Origin: an uncultured Clostridiaceae bacterium
Lineage (GTDB): Bacteria; Bacillota; Clostridia; TANB77; CAG-508
Direction of reading: 5' to 3'
Assembly (NCBI GenBank): GCA_947647275.1
Contig: CANSJQ010000006.1
Coordinates: 29,502-93,501, forward strand
Length of the DNA stretch: 64,000 nucleotides
Below the pieces are notes generated by a model. It saw only the letters and a program-made list of their open reading frames with translations. It was not told the origin of the DNA and searched no databases. Positions 21,030 to 31,441 of this stretch are shown here, piece by piece. A program made the position numbers and the translations under genes. The stretch's first letter is position 1, and each line of letters starts with the position of its first letter.

Positions 21030-21287
21030 TTACTTTTTCTGTTTTACTAAAAGCTTTAACCTTGAGGTATAAAGGGTCAATATCAAAATAGTAACTCTCT
21101 TTTTGGCTTCGTTCATAGAGCAGCCCATAAGCATGAAATCTGCACAAAGAGGTGCTTGAACTTTATTTAAGAATATCATAAATATATTTTCTGGTAACAA
21201 AAGTAATTTTTTAATAGAGCAAATCTCATTACATTCCCAACATTTATAATTGTTAGAGCAGTCATTTTCGTTAATATTCATAAGCAT
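21030..21287 (-). CDS. small Cys-rich hypothetical protein
   Basis: MLMNINENDCSNNYKCWECNEICSIKK..., RBS aaaaggag. Confidence 0.5.
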   Translation of the reverse strand: MLMNINENDCSNNYKCWECNEICSIKKLLLLPENIFMIFLNKVQAPLCADFMLMGCSMNEAKKRVTILILTLYTSRLKLLVKQKK

Positions 21288-21483
21288 TTACTCCTTTTCC
21301 AATATTTTATTAAAAGTATTATAACATACTTTATGTAATGATGCAAATAAAATAATTACAAAACAAAAATTTGTAAAAAAGTTAAATGTTCGCTTGTTTT
21401 TTATTAATATATGTTGTATAGTAAGTATCATAGAAAATGAGAATAAACAGATGTGGTTTGCTTCCAACAAGGAGGTGAGGCGT

Positions 21484-21603
21484 ATGATAGAACAAAATTT
21501 ACTAGCGATTATATACATATTATTTTATTCATTAATAGGAATTACTATCATTACGTTTGCCTTGATTATAGCTTTAGTTATGATTATAAGCAAACAAAAA
21601 TAA
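21484..21603 (+). CDS. 39 aa hydrophobic peptide, candidate type I toxin
   Basis: MIEQNLLAIIYILFYSLIGITIITFALIIALVMIISKQK*, SD aaggaggtgaggcgtatg, 5'/3' UTR complementarity, antisense promoter downstream. Confidence 0.55.
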   Translation: MIEQNLLAIIYILFYSLIGITIITFALIIALVMIISKQK

Positions 21604-21609
21604 ACCAAT

Positions 21610-21700
21610 AAAAAACACATCTGTAATTTGGCATCGAGATGTGTTTTTTAATAATCAACATGGCAAACCACGTTTGTGGTTATCATTATATATATTATAA
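21610..21700 (-). ncRNA. candidate antisense antitoxin RNA
   Basis: minus-strand ttgaca (21715..21720) / tataat (21694..21699); terminator aaaaaacacatct...agatgtgtttttt at 21610..21651. Confidence 0.45.
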
Positions 21701-21754
21701 TTTTTATAAATGAATGTCAATAATTTTTACAAAATAAAAAAGGAGAAGTATAAA

Positions 21755-22354
21755 ATGTTTGCATATATAAAAGGAAGTTTAGAAGTAAAAACAACAGGTT
21801 ATATTGTAATTGATGTAAATGGAGTAGGATATAAAATATTTATGTCAGAAACAGCAATAGAAAAAATAGGAGAAATAGGAGAAATAGTAAAAGTTCATAC
21901 CTATTTAAGAGTTAGAGAAGATGATATGAGTTTATATGGATTTAATACAAACGAAGAACTTAGAATGTTTGAACTTTTATTACAAGTAAGTGGAATAGGA
22001 GCGAAATCTGCAATAACAATACTTTCTAATATAACACCATCTAGTTTTGCACTAGGAGTTATAACTAATGATGTAGCAAAAATAAAAGCCCTTCCAGGAA
22101 TAGGACCTAAAACAGCACAAAGGATTATATTAGAATTAAAAGATAAAATAAAAACTGAAGAAGCAATATCAGAAGATAAGTCAATAAATATAAATGAACA
22201 AGTAATAGATAATGAAAAAATATCAGAAGCAACATCAGCACTTCAAGTACTAGGGTACAGTAAAAAAGAAATAGAAAAAGCTATTCAAAAAATAGATAAT
22301 TCACTATCAGTAGAAGAAATAATTAAAATAGGATTGAAAAACCTAGCAAGATAA
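21755..22354 (+). CDS. ruvA: Holliday junction DNA helicase RuvA
   Basis: MFAYIKGSLEVKTTGYIVIDVNGVGYKI; HhH LPGIGPKTAQRIILELKDK. Confidence 0.95.
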   Translation: MFAYIKGSLEVKTTGYIVIDVNGVGYKIFMSETAIEKIGEIGEIVKVHTYLRVREDDMSLYGFNTNEELRMFELLLQVSGIGAKSAITILSNITPSSFALGVITNDVAKIKALPGIGPKTAQRIILELKDKIKTEEAISEDKSININEQVIDNEKISEATSALQVLGYSKKEIEKAIQKIDNSLSVEEIIKIGLKNLAR

Positions 22355-22374
22355 ATTTTAAAAGGAGAAAACTT

Positions 22375-23616
22375 ATGGACTTAAGCAAACCACTAGCTTA
22401 TAGAATGAGACCAAAAAACTTAGAAGAATATGTTGGACAAGAACATATATTAGGACAAGATAAAATATTATATAGAACAATAAAAGCAGATAGGCTTTCA
22501 AGTATTATATTGTGGGGGCCACCAGGTTGTGGTAAAACTTCTTTAGCAAGGGTAATTAGTGAAACAACAAAATATAAATTTACAAGAATTAATGCTGTAA
22601 CAGCAGGAGTAGGAGATATAAAAAATGCAGTAGTAGAAGCCAGTAACTTAATGCTTAATCCTTCTGGCAAATGTATTTTATTTATAGATGAGATACATAG
22701 ATTTAACAAATTACAACAAGATGCACTATTGCCATATGTAGAAAATGGAACAGTAATATTAGTAGGGGCCACAACAGAAAATCCATATTTTGAAGTAAAT
22801 AAAGCTTTAATTTCTAGGTCAATGGTAGTAAAATTAGAGCCATTAACAATAGAAAATATTTATGAAGTATTAAAAAGGTCATTAACAGCAGAAGAAGGGC
22901 TAGGAGGTTATAAAATAGAAATAGAAGACGAAACTTTAAGAAAAATAGCAGAGGTTTCAAATGGAGATGTAAGAACAGCATTAAATGGTTTAGAAGTAGC
23001 AGTTCTTACAACAAAAATGGATGAAAACGGAGTAATTAAAATTACTAACCAAATAGCAGCAGATAGTGTACAAAATAGAAAAGCAATATTTGATAAAAAT
23101 GGAGATAGTCACTATGACAATATAAGTGCATTTATAAAATCAATGCGTGGAAGTGATGCAGATGCAGCGGTATTTTACCTAGCAAGAGCATTAAATGGTG
23201 GGGAAGACCCAATGTTTTTAGCAAGAAGAATAGTAATATGTGCCTCAGAAGATGTAGGAATGGCAAACCCAAATGCATTAGTAGTAGCAAATAATGCAAT
23301 GCAAGCAGTACATATGGTAGGAATGCCAGAAGCAAGAATAATACTTTCAGAAGCTGCAATATATGTAGCAACATCTCCTAAATCAAATGCATCATATTTA
23401 GCAATAAATAAGGCTTTAGAAGATGTAAAAAACAAGGATACAGGAGAAGTACCAATGCATATAAGAAATGCTCCTGCTGAAGGAATGCAGCAATTTGGAT
23501 ATCATAATGGATACAAATATCCACACGATTATCCAAAACATTTTGTAGAGCAACAATATTTACCTAATAAAATGCTAGGAACTAAATATTACATTAAAGA
23601 TGAAACAATAAAATAA
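22375..23616 (+). CDS. rarA: replication-associated recombination protein RarA/MgsA AAA ATPase
   Basis: PLAYRMRPKNLEEYVGQEHIL, GPPGCGKTSLARVI, C-terminal MGC domain. Confidence 0.95.
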   Translation: MDLSKPLAYRMRPKNLEEYVGQEHILGQDKILYRTIKADRLSSIILWGPPGCGKTSLARVISETTKYKFTRINAVTAGVGDIKNAVVEASNLMLNPSGKCILFIDEIHRFNKLQQDALLPYVENGTVILVGATTENPYFEVNKALISRSMVVKLEPLTIENIYEVLKRSLTAEEGLGGYKIEIEDETLRKIAEVSNGDVRTALNGLEVAVLTTKMDENGVIKITNQIAADSVQNRKAIFDKNGDSHYDNISAFIKSMRGSDADAAVFYLARALNGGEDPMFLARRIVICASEDVGMANPNALVVANNAMQAVHMVGMPEARIILSEAAIYVATSPKSNASYLAINKALEDVKNKDTGEVPMHIRNAPAEGMQQFGYHNGYKYPHDYPKHFVEQQYLPNKMLGTKYYIKDETIK

Positions 23617-23716
23617 AAATTATAAACATTTTTTAATATTTTATGATAGACATATTATAAAATATATGATAATATACTAGCAATAAAAATAGTTAAGAAA
23701 AGTGGAGGTATGAATT

Positions 23717-24001
23717 ATGGGAAGAGAAAACGACGCATATCAATGGGTACTTTCACAGGTGGCTGAAGTTGTAGGAGAGATGTACGAAAAGTATCGGAGA
23801 GGAAAAGGCTTAGAAGAAACAAATGACACAGAAAGACAGCTTGATATACTTACAAGTAAAAAGTATATATCAAATACTTTCATTTCAGATTTAAGCGTAA
23901 TAGCAGACTATCATGAAAGAGAAATGATTACAATGTGTACTGCAAAATTATTAGATTATAAGACACGTGTAAGAGTACAAACGGAAAGCATACCATATTA
24001 A
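23717..24001 (+). CDS. hypothetical protein, contains an in-frame CGG
   Basis: 94 aa ORF, RBS ggaggt; CGG at 23795. Confidence 0.6.
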   Translation: MGRENDAYQWVLSQVAEVVGEMYEKYRRGKGLEETNDTERQLDILTSKKYISNTFISDLSVIADYHEREMITMCTAKLLDYKTRVRVQTESIPY

Positions 24002-24005
24002 ACAA

Positions 24006-24040
24006 GAAAAGAGCATTGCAAAATTGCAATGCTCTTTTTG
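24006..24040. terminator. rho-independent terminator
   Basis: aaaagagcattgc-aaaatt-gcaatgctcttttt. Confidence 0.85.
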
Positions 24041-24126
24041 GTTGGAGTGTCCTTATAGGAACTTTTAGCAAATGATAAAAAATCAATAATTACATGGCAC
24101 ACCAAAAAGCATATTTACATTAATTT

Positions 24127-25101
24127 TTATTTTTCCATATCATCTTTTTGTTCTATTTGCTTAAGCTCTTCTAACTCCTCTGGAGTTAGATTATTCATTA
24201 TACTTTGAATTTGTTGTGTTATATCACTTAATATATCTATATTACTATCTTCTTGTACTGTAAAGTCTACTAGGCTCATTAACTTTCTTTTTTCTTGATT
24301 ACTATCTATTGCTATTTGACTAACCATTGAATTAAATGATTCAATACTATTATTTATAAGCTCATTTATCAAATTACTAGATTTTCCTTTTAATATAGGA
24401 TACGACTCTAATAAATTATTCATATCTTCTCTTTTTATACTGTTTGCAATTCCTTTAACACTATCATTATAGCTTAAGTGACTTTTAAAATCATTTTGCA
24501 CTGTTGAATATTTACCTAATTCTGTTACATCCATTTTTGATAATAACTTGCTTTTGGCATCTTTATGTGCTCCCAATATTTGAAATGGATTTTTTTCCAT
24601 AACAAGTTCAAAAGTATCTATCTCGTCTTCTAATATCTGTTTTCTATCTGCTAAGCTTCTTCTTTGTCTTCCTTCTTTTGTAATCCCTGGAATAAATCTT
24701 TCAAAAAACTTTCCTATTTTTCCAACTACACCTTGTTTTTCTGGGATATTAATAAGTGAATTCTCTAATTTATCTAATTCCTGTTTTTTTTCTTGTATTG
24801 GTCTAATATATTCCTTTACATAGCAATCGACATCTGCTTGTAGTGATTCAACAGAACTATCCATTTTACTCCAATTATCATGATTAAGTGCAATCACCTG
24901 GCTTTGAAATTGCACAATTTGTTCAAATAGTTCTTTTAATTGTATTATCCTTTGTACTATACTCTGCTGTTGCTTTAAATATAATAATTTATATTTAGGA
25001 TCATTAAATTTGTCTTCAAAACTTTCTTCTAAATTAGTTCTATATTCCATATCTAACCTCTTTTCAATATTATTATAGCACAAAGTAGCTATAAGTAGCA
25101 A
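24127..25101 (-). CDS. coiled-coil hypothetical protein
   Basis: 324 aa ORF (start may be nearer 25050), heptad-rich. Confidence 0.6.
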   Translation of the reverse strand: MLLIATLCYNNIEKRLDMEYRTNLEESFEDKFNDPKYKLLYLKQQQSIVQRIIQLKELFEQIVQFQSQVIALNHDNWSKMDSSVESLQADVDCYVKEYIRPIQEKKQELDKLENSLINIPEKQGVVGKIGKFFERFIPGITKEGRQRRSLADRKQILEDEIDTFELVMEKNPFQILGAHKDAKSKLLSKMDVTELGKYSTVQNDFKSHLSYNDSVKGIANSIKREDMNNLLESYPILKGKSSNLINELINNSIESFNSMVSQIAIDSNQEKRKLMSLVDFTVQEDSNIDILSDITQQIQSIMNNLTPEELEELKQIEQKDDMEK

Positions 25102-25380
25102 TATAATATTACTAATTTTAGATATGAAATTATAGTGTATAAATAAATTAGTTGTTATCGTTTATTTTTTACTAAGCTATTTTAATAAGAGTGTAACAAG
25201 GCAAATCGACAGCCCACGCTCCCAATATGTAATACGGGAGTAACTTTATATAAATAAAACTATATAATTCAGACATATCAACAAATATAAGAAAACTGTA
25301 TCTATAAAATATGCTACTAAATTATCAGCATAAATAAAAATGTTCTTATAAGACGTTAAATCCTATAAGAACACTCAGAC

Positions 25381-25457
25381 TGGTAGCGACGGTGGGACTT
25401 GAACCTACGACCTGCCGGGTATGAACCGGATGCTCTAGCCAACTGAGCTACGTCGCC
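25381..25457 (-). tRNA. tRNA-Met (CAT), encoded CCA
   Basis: reverse complement ggcgacgtagctcagttggctagagcatccggttCATacccggcaggtcgtaggttcaagtcccaccgtcgctacca folds as a cloverleaf. Confidence 0.95.
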
Positions 25458-25611
25458 ATATCTATAAAGACAATAACTATTATAAACAAGAAATACTTAT
25501 TTGTCAATAAAAAAATGCAAATTTCTTAAATAAACTAATAAAATTATAAAAGTATTAATTCTTTATAAATTATTCATATAAAAGTTGATATATATTATTA
25601 TATATCAACTT

Positions 25612-26187
25612 TTAGTAATGTACCCATATATTTACTGCTATACTAGCTGAAGAGCCTGGAATAGAACCTCTAGTAATACTAAGAATTCCTGTTGAAGGAT
25701 TATAAGTTTTTGATAAATTCCAATTATATGAATTATTTGAAGCATTTGGACCATTATAAAAACTAATAAATTCAACAATAAAGTTGTTAGCAGTTAATGA
25801 TTTTTTATTATCTCCTGTATAAGTAATAGAAAATGTACTTGTATTTGATAAAGTAATACTTCCTATTTTTTCTGTATTACTTTTTGGAGAAGAATCTACA
25901 ACATTATTAAGATTCATGTCACTATCAAGTATATTAGTTATCTGCGAAGATAAATTATTTATTCCATTTTCTTCTGTTTTTTGACTATTTATATATTCCA
26001 TTTTTGCTTGTTTTGCTCTATTAAATAATCCAGTTTCTCCTATACTTAAATTTATTACTATACTTGCTAATATGATTAGAACTATTATTGTTATTACCAG
26101 AGATATTATTGTTATACCATATTGAGAACTAAAATTATTTTTCGAAGTATTTTCCTCAAATTTTTCATCAAATATTATATTTTTCAC
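25612..26187 (-). CDS. prepilin-like N-terminal domain protein
   Basis: YGITIISLVITIIVLIILASIVINLSIGETGLFNRAKQAK. Confidence 0.75.
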   Translation of the reverse strand: MKNIIFDEKFEENTSKNNFSSQYGITIISLVITIIVLIILASIVINLSIGETGLFNRAKQAKMEYINSQKTEENGINNLSSQITNILDSDMNLNNVVDSSPKSNTEKIGSITLSNTSTFSITYTGDNKKSLTANNFIVEFISFYNGPNASNNSYNWNLSKTYNPSTGILSITRGSIPGSSASIAVNIWVHY

Positions 26188-26430
26188 TTTTTCTAATGCT
26201 CCTTTATTAGAATTATGTTCTTTTGTTATTAAAAACTTATCATAATATTATTCCTGAGTCAATATTTTATAGTATTTTAATTTTTGTATTTAAAATAAAT
26301 TTAATTAAAATTGAAATATTTCTGTAATATTCATTGACTTTTTGTATGTTTCCGTATATTATAATAAAGATTAAATAAGTTTTAATTTTATAAATAAAAA
26401 AGATTTTATAGAAAAAACAAGGAGGAAATT

Positions 26431-27225
26431 ATGGGAGAAGTTGTAGTTATTACATCTGGAAAAGGTGGAGTTGGAAAAACAACAACAACAGCTAACTTAG
26501 GTTCAGCATTAGCTTTAAAAGGAAAAAAAGTAGTATTAATAGATACTGATATTGGACTAAGAAATTTAGATGTAGTTATGGGCTTAGAAAATAGAATAGT
26601 TTATGATATAGTAGATGTTGTAGAAGAAAAATGTAAATTAAGACAAGCTTTAATTAAGGACAAGCGTTTTAACGAATTATTCTTACTTCCAGCAGCACAA
26701 ACAAGAGACAAAAGTGCTATAAATGAAGAACAAATGAAAGAATTAACAACTAAATTAAAAGAAGAATTTGATTATATATTAATAGATTGTCCAGCAGGAA
26801 TAGAACAAGGTTTCAAAAATGCAATAGCTGGTGCAGATAGAGCAGTTGTAGTAACAACAGCAGAAATATCTGCAATAAGAGATGCTGATAGAATTATCGG
26901 TTTATTAGAAGCATCAGAAATAAAAAATCCAGAATTAGTAATAAATAGATTACGTCCAAACATGGTTAAAAAAGGTGAAATGATGGATGTAGAAGATATA
27001 GTAGATTTATTATCAATAGACTTAATAGGTGTAGTACCAGATGATGAATATATAATTACACAAACAAACAAAGGAGAGCCAGTAGTATCTAATCATAAAG
27101 CTCCATCTGGAAAATCATATACAGAAATAGCTAGAAGAATACTAGGAGAGAATGTAGAAGTAACAATTCCAGGAAGAGAAAAAGGATTTTGGGCTAAAAT
27201 AAAAAGTATTTTTTCAAAAAAATAG
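26431..27225 (+). CDS. minD: septum site-determining ATPase MinD
   Basis: deviant Walker A SGKGGVGKTTTTANLG; C-terminal amphipathic helix. Confidence 0.96.
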   Translation: MGEVVVITSGKGGVGKTTTTANLGSALALKGKKVVLIDTDIGLRNLDVVMGLENRIVYDIVDVVEEKCKLRQALIKDKRFNELFLLPAAQTRDKSAINEEQMKELTTKLKEEFDYILIDCPAGIEQGFKNAIAGADRAVVVTTAEISAIRDADRIIGLLEASEIKNPELVINRLRPNMVKKGEMMDVEDIVDLLSIDLIGVVPDDEYIITQTNKGEPVVSNHKAPSGKSYTEIARRILGENVEVTIPGREKGFWAKIKSIFSKK

Positions 27226-27246
27226 ACTTAAATTGGAGGAAATATA

Positions 27247-27966
27247 ATGTTTGATAATATAATTAATTTTTTCAAAAAGTTTTCTAAAGATACTAAAAAG
27301 GACTCTAAAGATACTGCAAAAGAAAGATTACATTTAGTATTGATGCAAGATAGAGCTAATGTCTCAGCAGACTTTTTAGAAATGATGAAACAAGAAATAA
27401 TAGAAGTAATAAAAAAATATATAGATGTAGATGAAAATTCTATTGATGTAAAACTTACAAACAAAGTTAATTCAGACGGAACAACAGGAGCACCAGCTTT
27501 ATATGCCAATATTCCAATAGTTAGCTTAAAAGATGAGACAAAAAAAGTTAACATTGAAAGAAAAAAAGAAAAATCAAATAAATCTGTAGAAGAAAAAACT
27601 ACTGAAGCTGAAAAGCAAGAAAAACAAGAATTAGTAGTTAATGAAGAAACTGAAAAAGAAATAGATAAAAAAGTAGATAATTTGGAAACAAATAATTCAG
27701 AAACTACTAAAAGTGATGAACAAAAAATAGAAAATGTTAAGAAAGAAAAAGTAGAAGATGTAGATGTAAAATCGGTAAGCGATATCAAAGAGCAAGACCG
27801 AATTACACCTAATGAAAATACAAAAATAGAAGAAGAGAATGTAGAAGATAAATTGATAGAAAATACTGAAGAGCAATACCAAAATCTACCAAATGAAAAT
27901 GTAGAGCCTAAAGAAGTTGAAGAAACACAAAAAACTGAAACTTCAGAGAAAATAGAGGTTGAATAA
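27247..27966 (+). CDS. minE: MinE with long acidic C-terminal extension
   Basis: KERLHLVLMQDRANVSADFLEMMKQEIIEVIKKYIDVDE then about 150 aa of Glu/Lys-rich low complexity. Confidence 0.9.
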   Translation: MFDNIINFFKKFSKDTKKDSKDTAKERLHLVLMQDRANVSADFLEMMKQEIIEVIKKYIDVDENSIDVKLTNKVNSDGTTGAPALYANIPIVSLKDETKKVNIERKKEKSNKSVEEKTTEAEKQEKQELVVNEETEKEIDKKVDNLETNNSETTKSDEQKIENVKKEKVEDVDVKSVSDIKEQDRITPNENTKIEEENVEDKLIENTEEQYQNLPNENVEPKEVEETQKTETSEKIEVE

Positions 27967-29072
27967 TGAGAAAAAAGATATTTAAAAATATAGAATGGGG
28001 AATATTAATCTGTACTATATTATTAATATTAATTGGCTTAGTAGCATTATTTTCTGCAACACAAAACACAGAATATGAGGAATTAAAAAAACAAATTATG
28101 TGGCTATGCATTAGTATACCAATATTCATAGTATTAATATTTATTGACTATGAAATAATAGCTAAGGCATCGCCAGTTTTTTATGGTATATTTCTAGTTC
28201 TCCTAGTTGCAGTATTATTTACAGAATCGGTAAATGGAGCAAGTAGTTGGTTTGATATAGGACCATTTTCATTACAACCCTCAGAATTTGCAAAAATATT
28301 TGTAATAATAATGTTTGCATCAGTAGTAGTTAAAATTCAACAAAGAGGTAGAAAAGAGATAAGTAAGCCAACAAAATTAATGCTTTCATTAATAGTAATT
28401 GCTCTGCCAGTATTATTAATAATAAAACAGCCAGATTATGGAACAGCACTTGCATTTTTAGTATCAACAGTTATGATACTTTTTACAGCAGGAATAGATA
28501 AGAAATATATAATAGTATCTATATTATTAATTGCAATATTATTGCCTATATTATATTTCTTTATATTACCAGAACATGCAAAAACAAGAATAGATGTATT
28601 CTTAAACCCTAATTTAGACCCAAGAGGTTCAGGCTATAATATAATACAGTCTAAACTAGCAATAGGAGCAGGTCAACTATTTGGGATGGGCTTGCTAAAA
28701 GGAAACCAAACACAATTAGGTTTTCTATACCCAAAAACAACAGATTTTATATTTGCAGTAATAGGCGAAGAAATGGGCTTCATAGTAACTGCAGGAATTG
28801 TAATACTATATGTAGTGCTAATTACAAAATCAATATATGTAGCAAAAACAGCAAAAGATGACTTGGGCTCATACATAGCAATGGGAATTACAGGAATATT
28901 TTTATTCCACATGTTAGAAAACATAGGAATGACAATAGGATTATTGCCAATAACAGGAGTACCACTTCCATTTGTAAGCTATGGAGGAAGTTCATTACTT
29001 ACTAATCTAATAATGATAGCGCTACTTCTAAATATAAGTGGAAGAAGACAAAAAGCAATATTTGTAGAATAA
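27966..29072 (+). CDS. rodA: RodA/FtsW/SpoVE family SEDS protein
   Basis: ten TM segments, QPSEFAKIFVI, PLPFVSYGGSSLLTNLI. Confidence 0.92.
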   Translation: MRKKIFKNIEWGILICTILLILIGLVALFSATQNTEYEELKKQIMWLCISIPIFIVLIFIDYEIIAKASPVFYGIFLVLLVAVLFTESVNGASSWFDIGPFSLQPSEFAKIFVIIMFASVVVKIQQRGRKEISKPTKLMLSLIVIALPVLLIIKQPDYGTALAFLVSTVMILFTAGIDKKYIIVSILLIAILLPILYFFILPEHAKTRIDVFLNPNLDPRGSGYNIIQSKLAIGAGQLFGMGLLKGNQTQLGFLYPKTTDFIFAVIGEEMGFIVTAGIVILYVVLITKSIYVAKTAKDDLGSYIAMGITGIFLFHMLENIGMTIGLLPITGVPLPFVSYGGSSLLTNLIMIALLLNISGRRQKAIFVE

Positions 29073-29081
29073 GAGGAAAAA

Positions 29082-30053
29082 ATGTACTTAAAAAAATTAA
29101 AAATAGGAAATCTAGAATTAGAAAATAATATTTTATTAGCACCAATGGCAGGAGTAACAGATAAACCATTTAGAATGATAGCAAAAGAATATGGACCAGC
29201 GCTTGTTTGCACAGAAATGGTAAGCAGTAAAGGGTTATATTACAATGATGATAAAACTAAGCTTTTACTAGATACAAAAAATGAAAAAAGACCAATATCT
29301 GTGCAAATATTTGGTAGTGACCCAGAAACTATGGGATATAGTGCAAAATATGTATCAAAATTAGCAGATATAGTAGATATAAATATGGGTTGCCCTGCAC
29401 CAAAGGTTGTAAAAAATGGAGATGGTAGTAAACTGTTGCTAAATTTAGATTTAGCAGAAGAAATAGTAAAAGCAGTAGTAAAAAATTCGGAAGTACCAGT
29501 TACAGTAAAAATGAGAAAAGGCTGGGATAATAATAATATAGTTGCAGTAGAAATAGCAAAAAGAATAGAAAAAGCAGGTGCAAATGCAATTATAGTTCAT
29601 GGAAGAACAAGAGAAGAATATTATACAGGAATAGCAGATTGGGATATAATAAGAAAAGTTAAAGAAGCGGTAAGTATTCCAGTAATAGGAAATGGAGATA
29701 TAAAAACAAAAGAAGATGCTTTAAAAATGTTTGAACAAACTAATGTAGATGGAATTATGATAGGAAGAGCAGCACTTGGAAATCCATGGATTTTTAGAGA
29801 GGTTATATCTTACCTAAAAGGTGAAAAAATAAAAGAAGTAGACTTAAAAGAGAGACTAGATACTATGATAAAACATATTGAATTAGAGGTAGAACAAAAA
29901 GGTGAAGTTGTAGGAATAAAAGAATTAAGAAAGCATATGTGTGCATATATAAAAAATCTTCCTAATTCAGCAAGTTTAAGACAAAAAATAAATCAAATAG
30001 AGAAAAAAGATGAACTTATAAGTTGTCTTACAGAATACTTTAAAAGTATATGA
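29082..30053 (+). CDS. dus: tRNA-dihydrouridine synthase
   Basis: [46 protein letters not shown]. Confidence 0.95.
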   Translation: MYLKKLKIGNLELENNILLAPMAGVTDKPFRMIAKEYGPALVCTEMVSSKGLYYNDDKTKLLLDTKNEKRPISVQIFGSDPETMGYSAKYVSKLADIVDINMGCPAPKVVKNGDGSKLLLNLDLAEEIVKAVVKNSEVPVTVKMRKGWDNNNIVAVEIAKRIEKAGANAIIVHGRTREEYYTGIADWDIIRKVKEAVSIPVIGNGDIKTKEDALKMFEQTNVDGIMIGRAALGNPWIFREVISYLKGEKIKEVDLKERLDTMIKHIELEVEQKGEVVGIKELRKHMCAYIKNLPNSASLRQKINQIEKKDELISCLTEYFKSI

Positions 30054-30159
30054 ATATAAATAAAAAAAGAATAGATTTTATCTATTCTTTTTTCTATTAC
30101 AAAAAACTATTTTGTAATGTAGGGGCTATTACCAATTGCCCAATCTTCGAAGAAATTGC

Positions 30160-30310
30160 TAAAATAGTTAAGGGATAAAATTAGCAACCTTATGCATTTA
30201 TATATATTAAAATAAAAACTGAAACCTCCAAGACAAAGGGGATTGTTAGAAGGACTGTTGGGCTTCAATCTTTATTTTAATATATATAAACACATAAGGT
30301 TACTCTACAA
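30160..30310. repeat. imperfect palindromic element, copy 2 of the 17905..18085 family
   Basis: arms aaccttatgcatttatatatattaaaataaa / tttattttaatatatataaacacataaggtt; core ctccaagacaaaggggatt...ggactgttgggcttcaat. Confidence 0.6.
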
Positions 30311-30363
30311 TTTCTAATTTATAAAATTTATAAATTATAATTAAAATAAAATGGGAGGTAACT

Positions 30364-30976
30364 ATGAAAAACAAAAAAGCTATTATAATAGTAATTGCTA
30401 TTATTTTAATTCTTGCAACTTTAATTTCAATTTTTGCTTATAAATTCTTAAAAAATGGAAATAATAAAATTAACAAATCTGAGGAAGAGATAATTGAGGA
30501 TATTTTAAATATTAAATCCTATAAAGCAAAATTGGAAATTGAGGTAGAAACGAATAAAAGTAAAACCAAATATGTAGTAAAGCAAGAACTGAAACCAGAC
30601 AATGCAAGTATACAAGAAGTTATAGAGCCAAGTAATATAGCGGGAGTTGTAACTGAGTATGATGGAAAAAATCTGAAAATAGTAAATAACAAATTACAAC
30701 TTACTACTACTTTTGAAAATTATAGTTATGTTGTAGATAACAATTTATGGCTTAATAGTTTTATAGAAAATTATAAACAATGTAAAAATTCAAAAGTAAC
30801 AAGTAAAGATAATGAAATAATATTAGAATTCAAAGATGAGAACAATACTAAATATACAGCATATAAAAAATTATATATAGATAAAAGTACACGGAAAACC
30901 TACTAAAATGTTAGTCCAAGATATTAACAAAAAAACATTAGTATACATATTATATACAGAGATAGCAATATCTTAA
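30364..30976 (+). CDS. membrane-anchored, outer-membrane-lipoprotein-carrier-like protein, reconstructed by skipping C30892 at an in-frame CGG
   Basis: ORF 30364..30906 ends KSTRKTY*; +1 reading gives KLYIDKST(C)GKPTKMLVQDINKKTLVYILYTEIAIS*, 203 aa. Confidence 0.75.
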
Positions 30977-31041
30977 AATATTTAAAATATATCAAAAGTC
31001 AAAGCCTTAAATATAGAAAAAATAGTAGGAGTGATTCACAA

Positions 31042-31392
31042 ATGGTAATAAAAAGAGGAGATATGTTTTATGCTGATTTAAGCCCAGTTATAGGCTCAGA
31101 GCAAGGAGGCATAAGACCAGTAATAATTATACAAAATGATATTGGAAACAAGCATAGCCCAACAGTAATAGCTGCAGCAATCACCTCTCAAACTGGAAAA
31201 AATAAATTACCAACACATATAGATATAGGTTTAGGTGATGGTGGCTTGAAAGCAGAATCAGTAGTACTAGCAGAACAAATACGAACAATAGATAAAAGTA
31301 GATTAAAAGAAAAAATAGGGCATATAAATGATGAAAATGTTATGAGTAGAATAAATAACGCATTAGGCGTGAGTTTTGGTCTAGAAGAATAA
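31042..31392 (+). CDS. MazF/PemK-family endoribonuclease toxin
   Basis: MVIKRGDMFYADLSPVIGSEQGGIRPVIIIQND, VLAEQIRTIDKSRL. Confidence 0.92.
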   Translation: MVIKRGDMFYADLSPVIGSEQGGIRPVIIIQNDIGNKHSPTVIAAAITSQTGKNKLPTHIDIGLGDGGLKAESVVLAEQIRTIDKSRLKEKIGHINDENVMSRINNALGVSFGLEE

Positions 31393-31441
31393 GAAAAACA
31401 GAAAGATTTTGGATGCTTCCAAAATTTTTCTGTTTTCTGAA

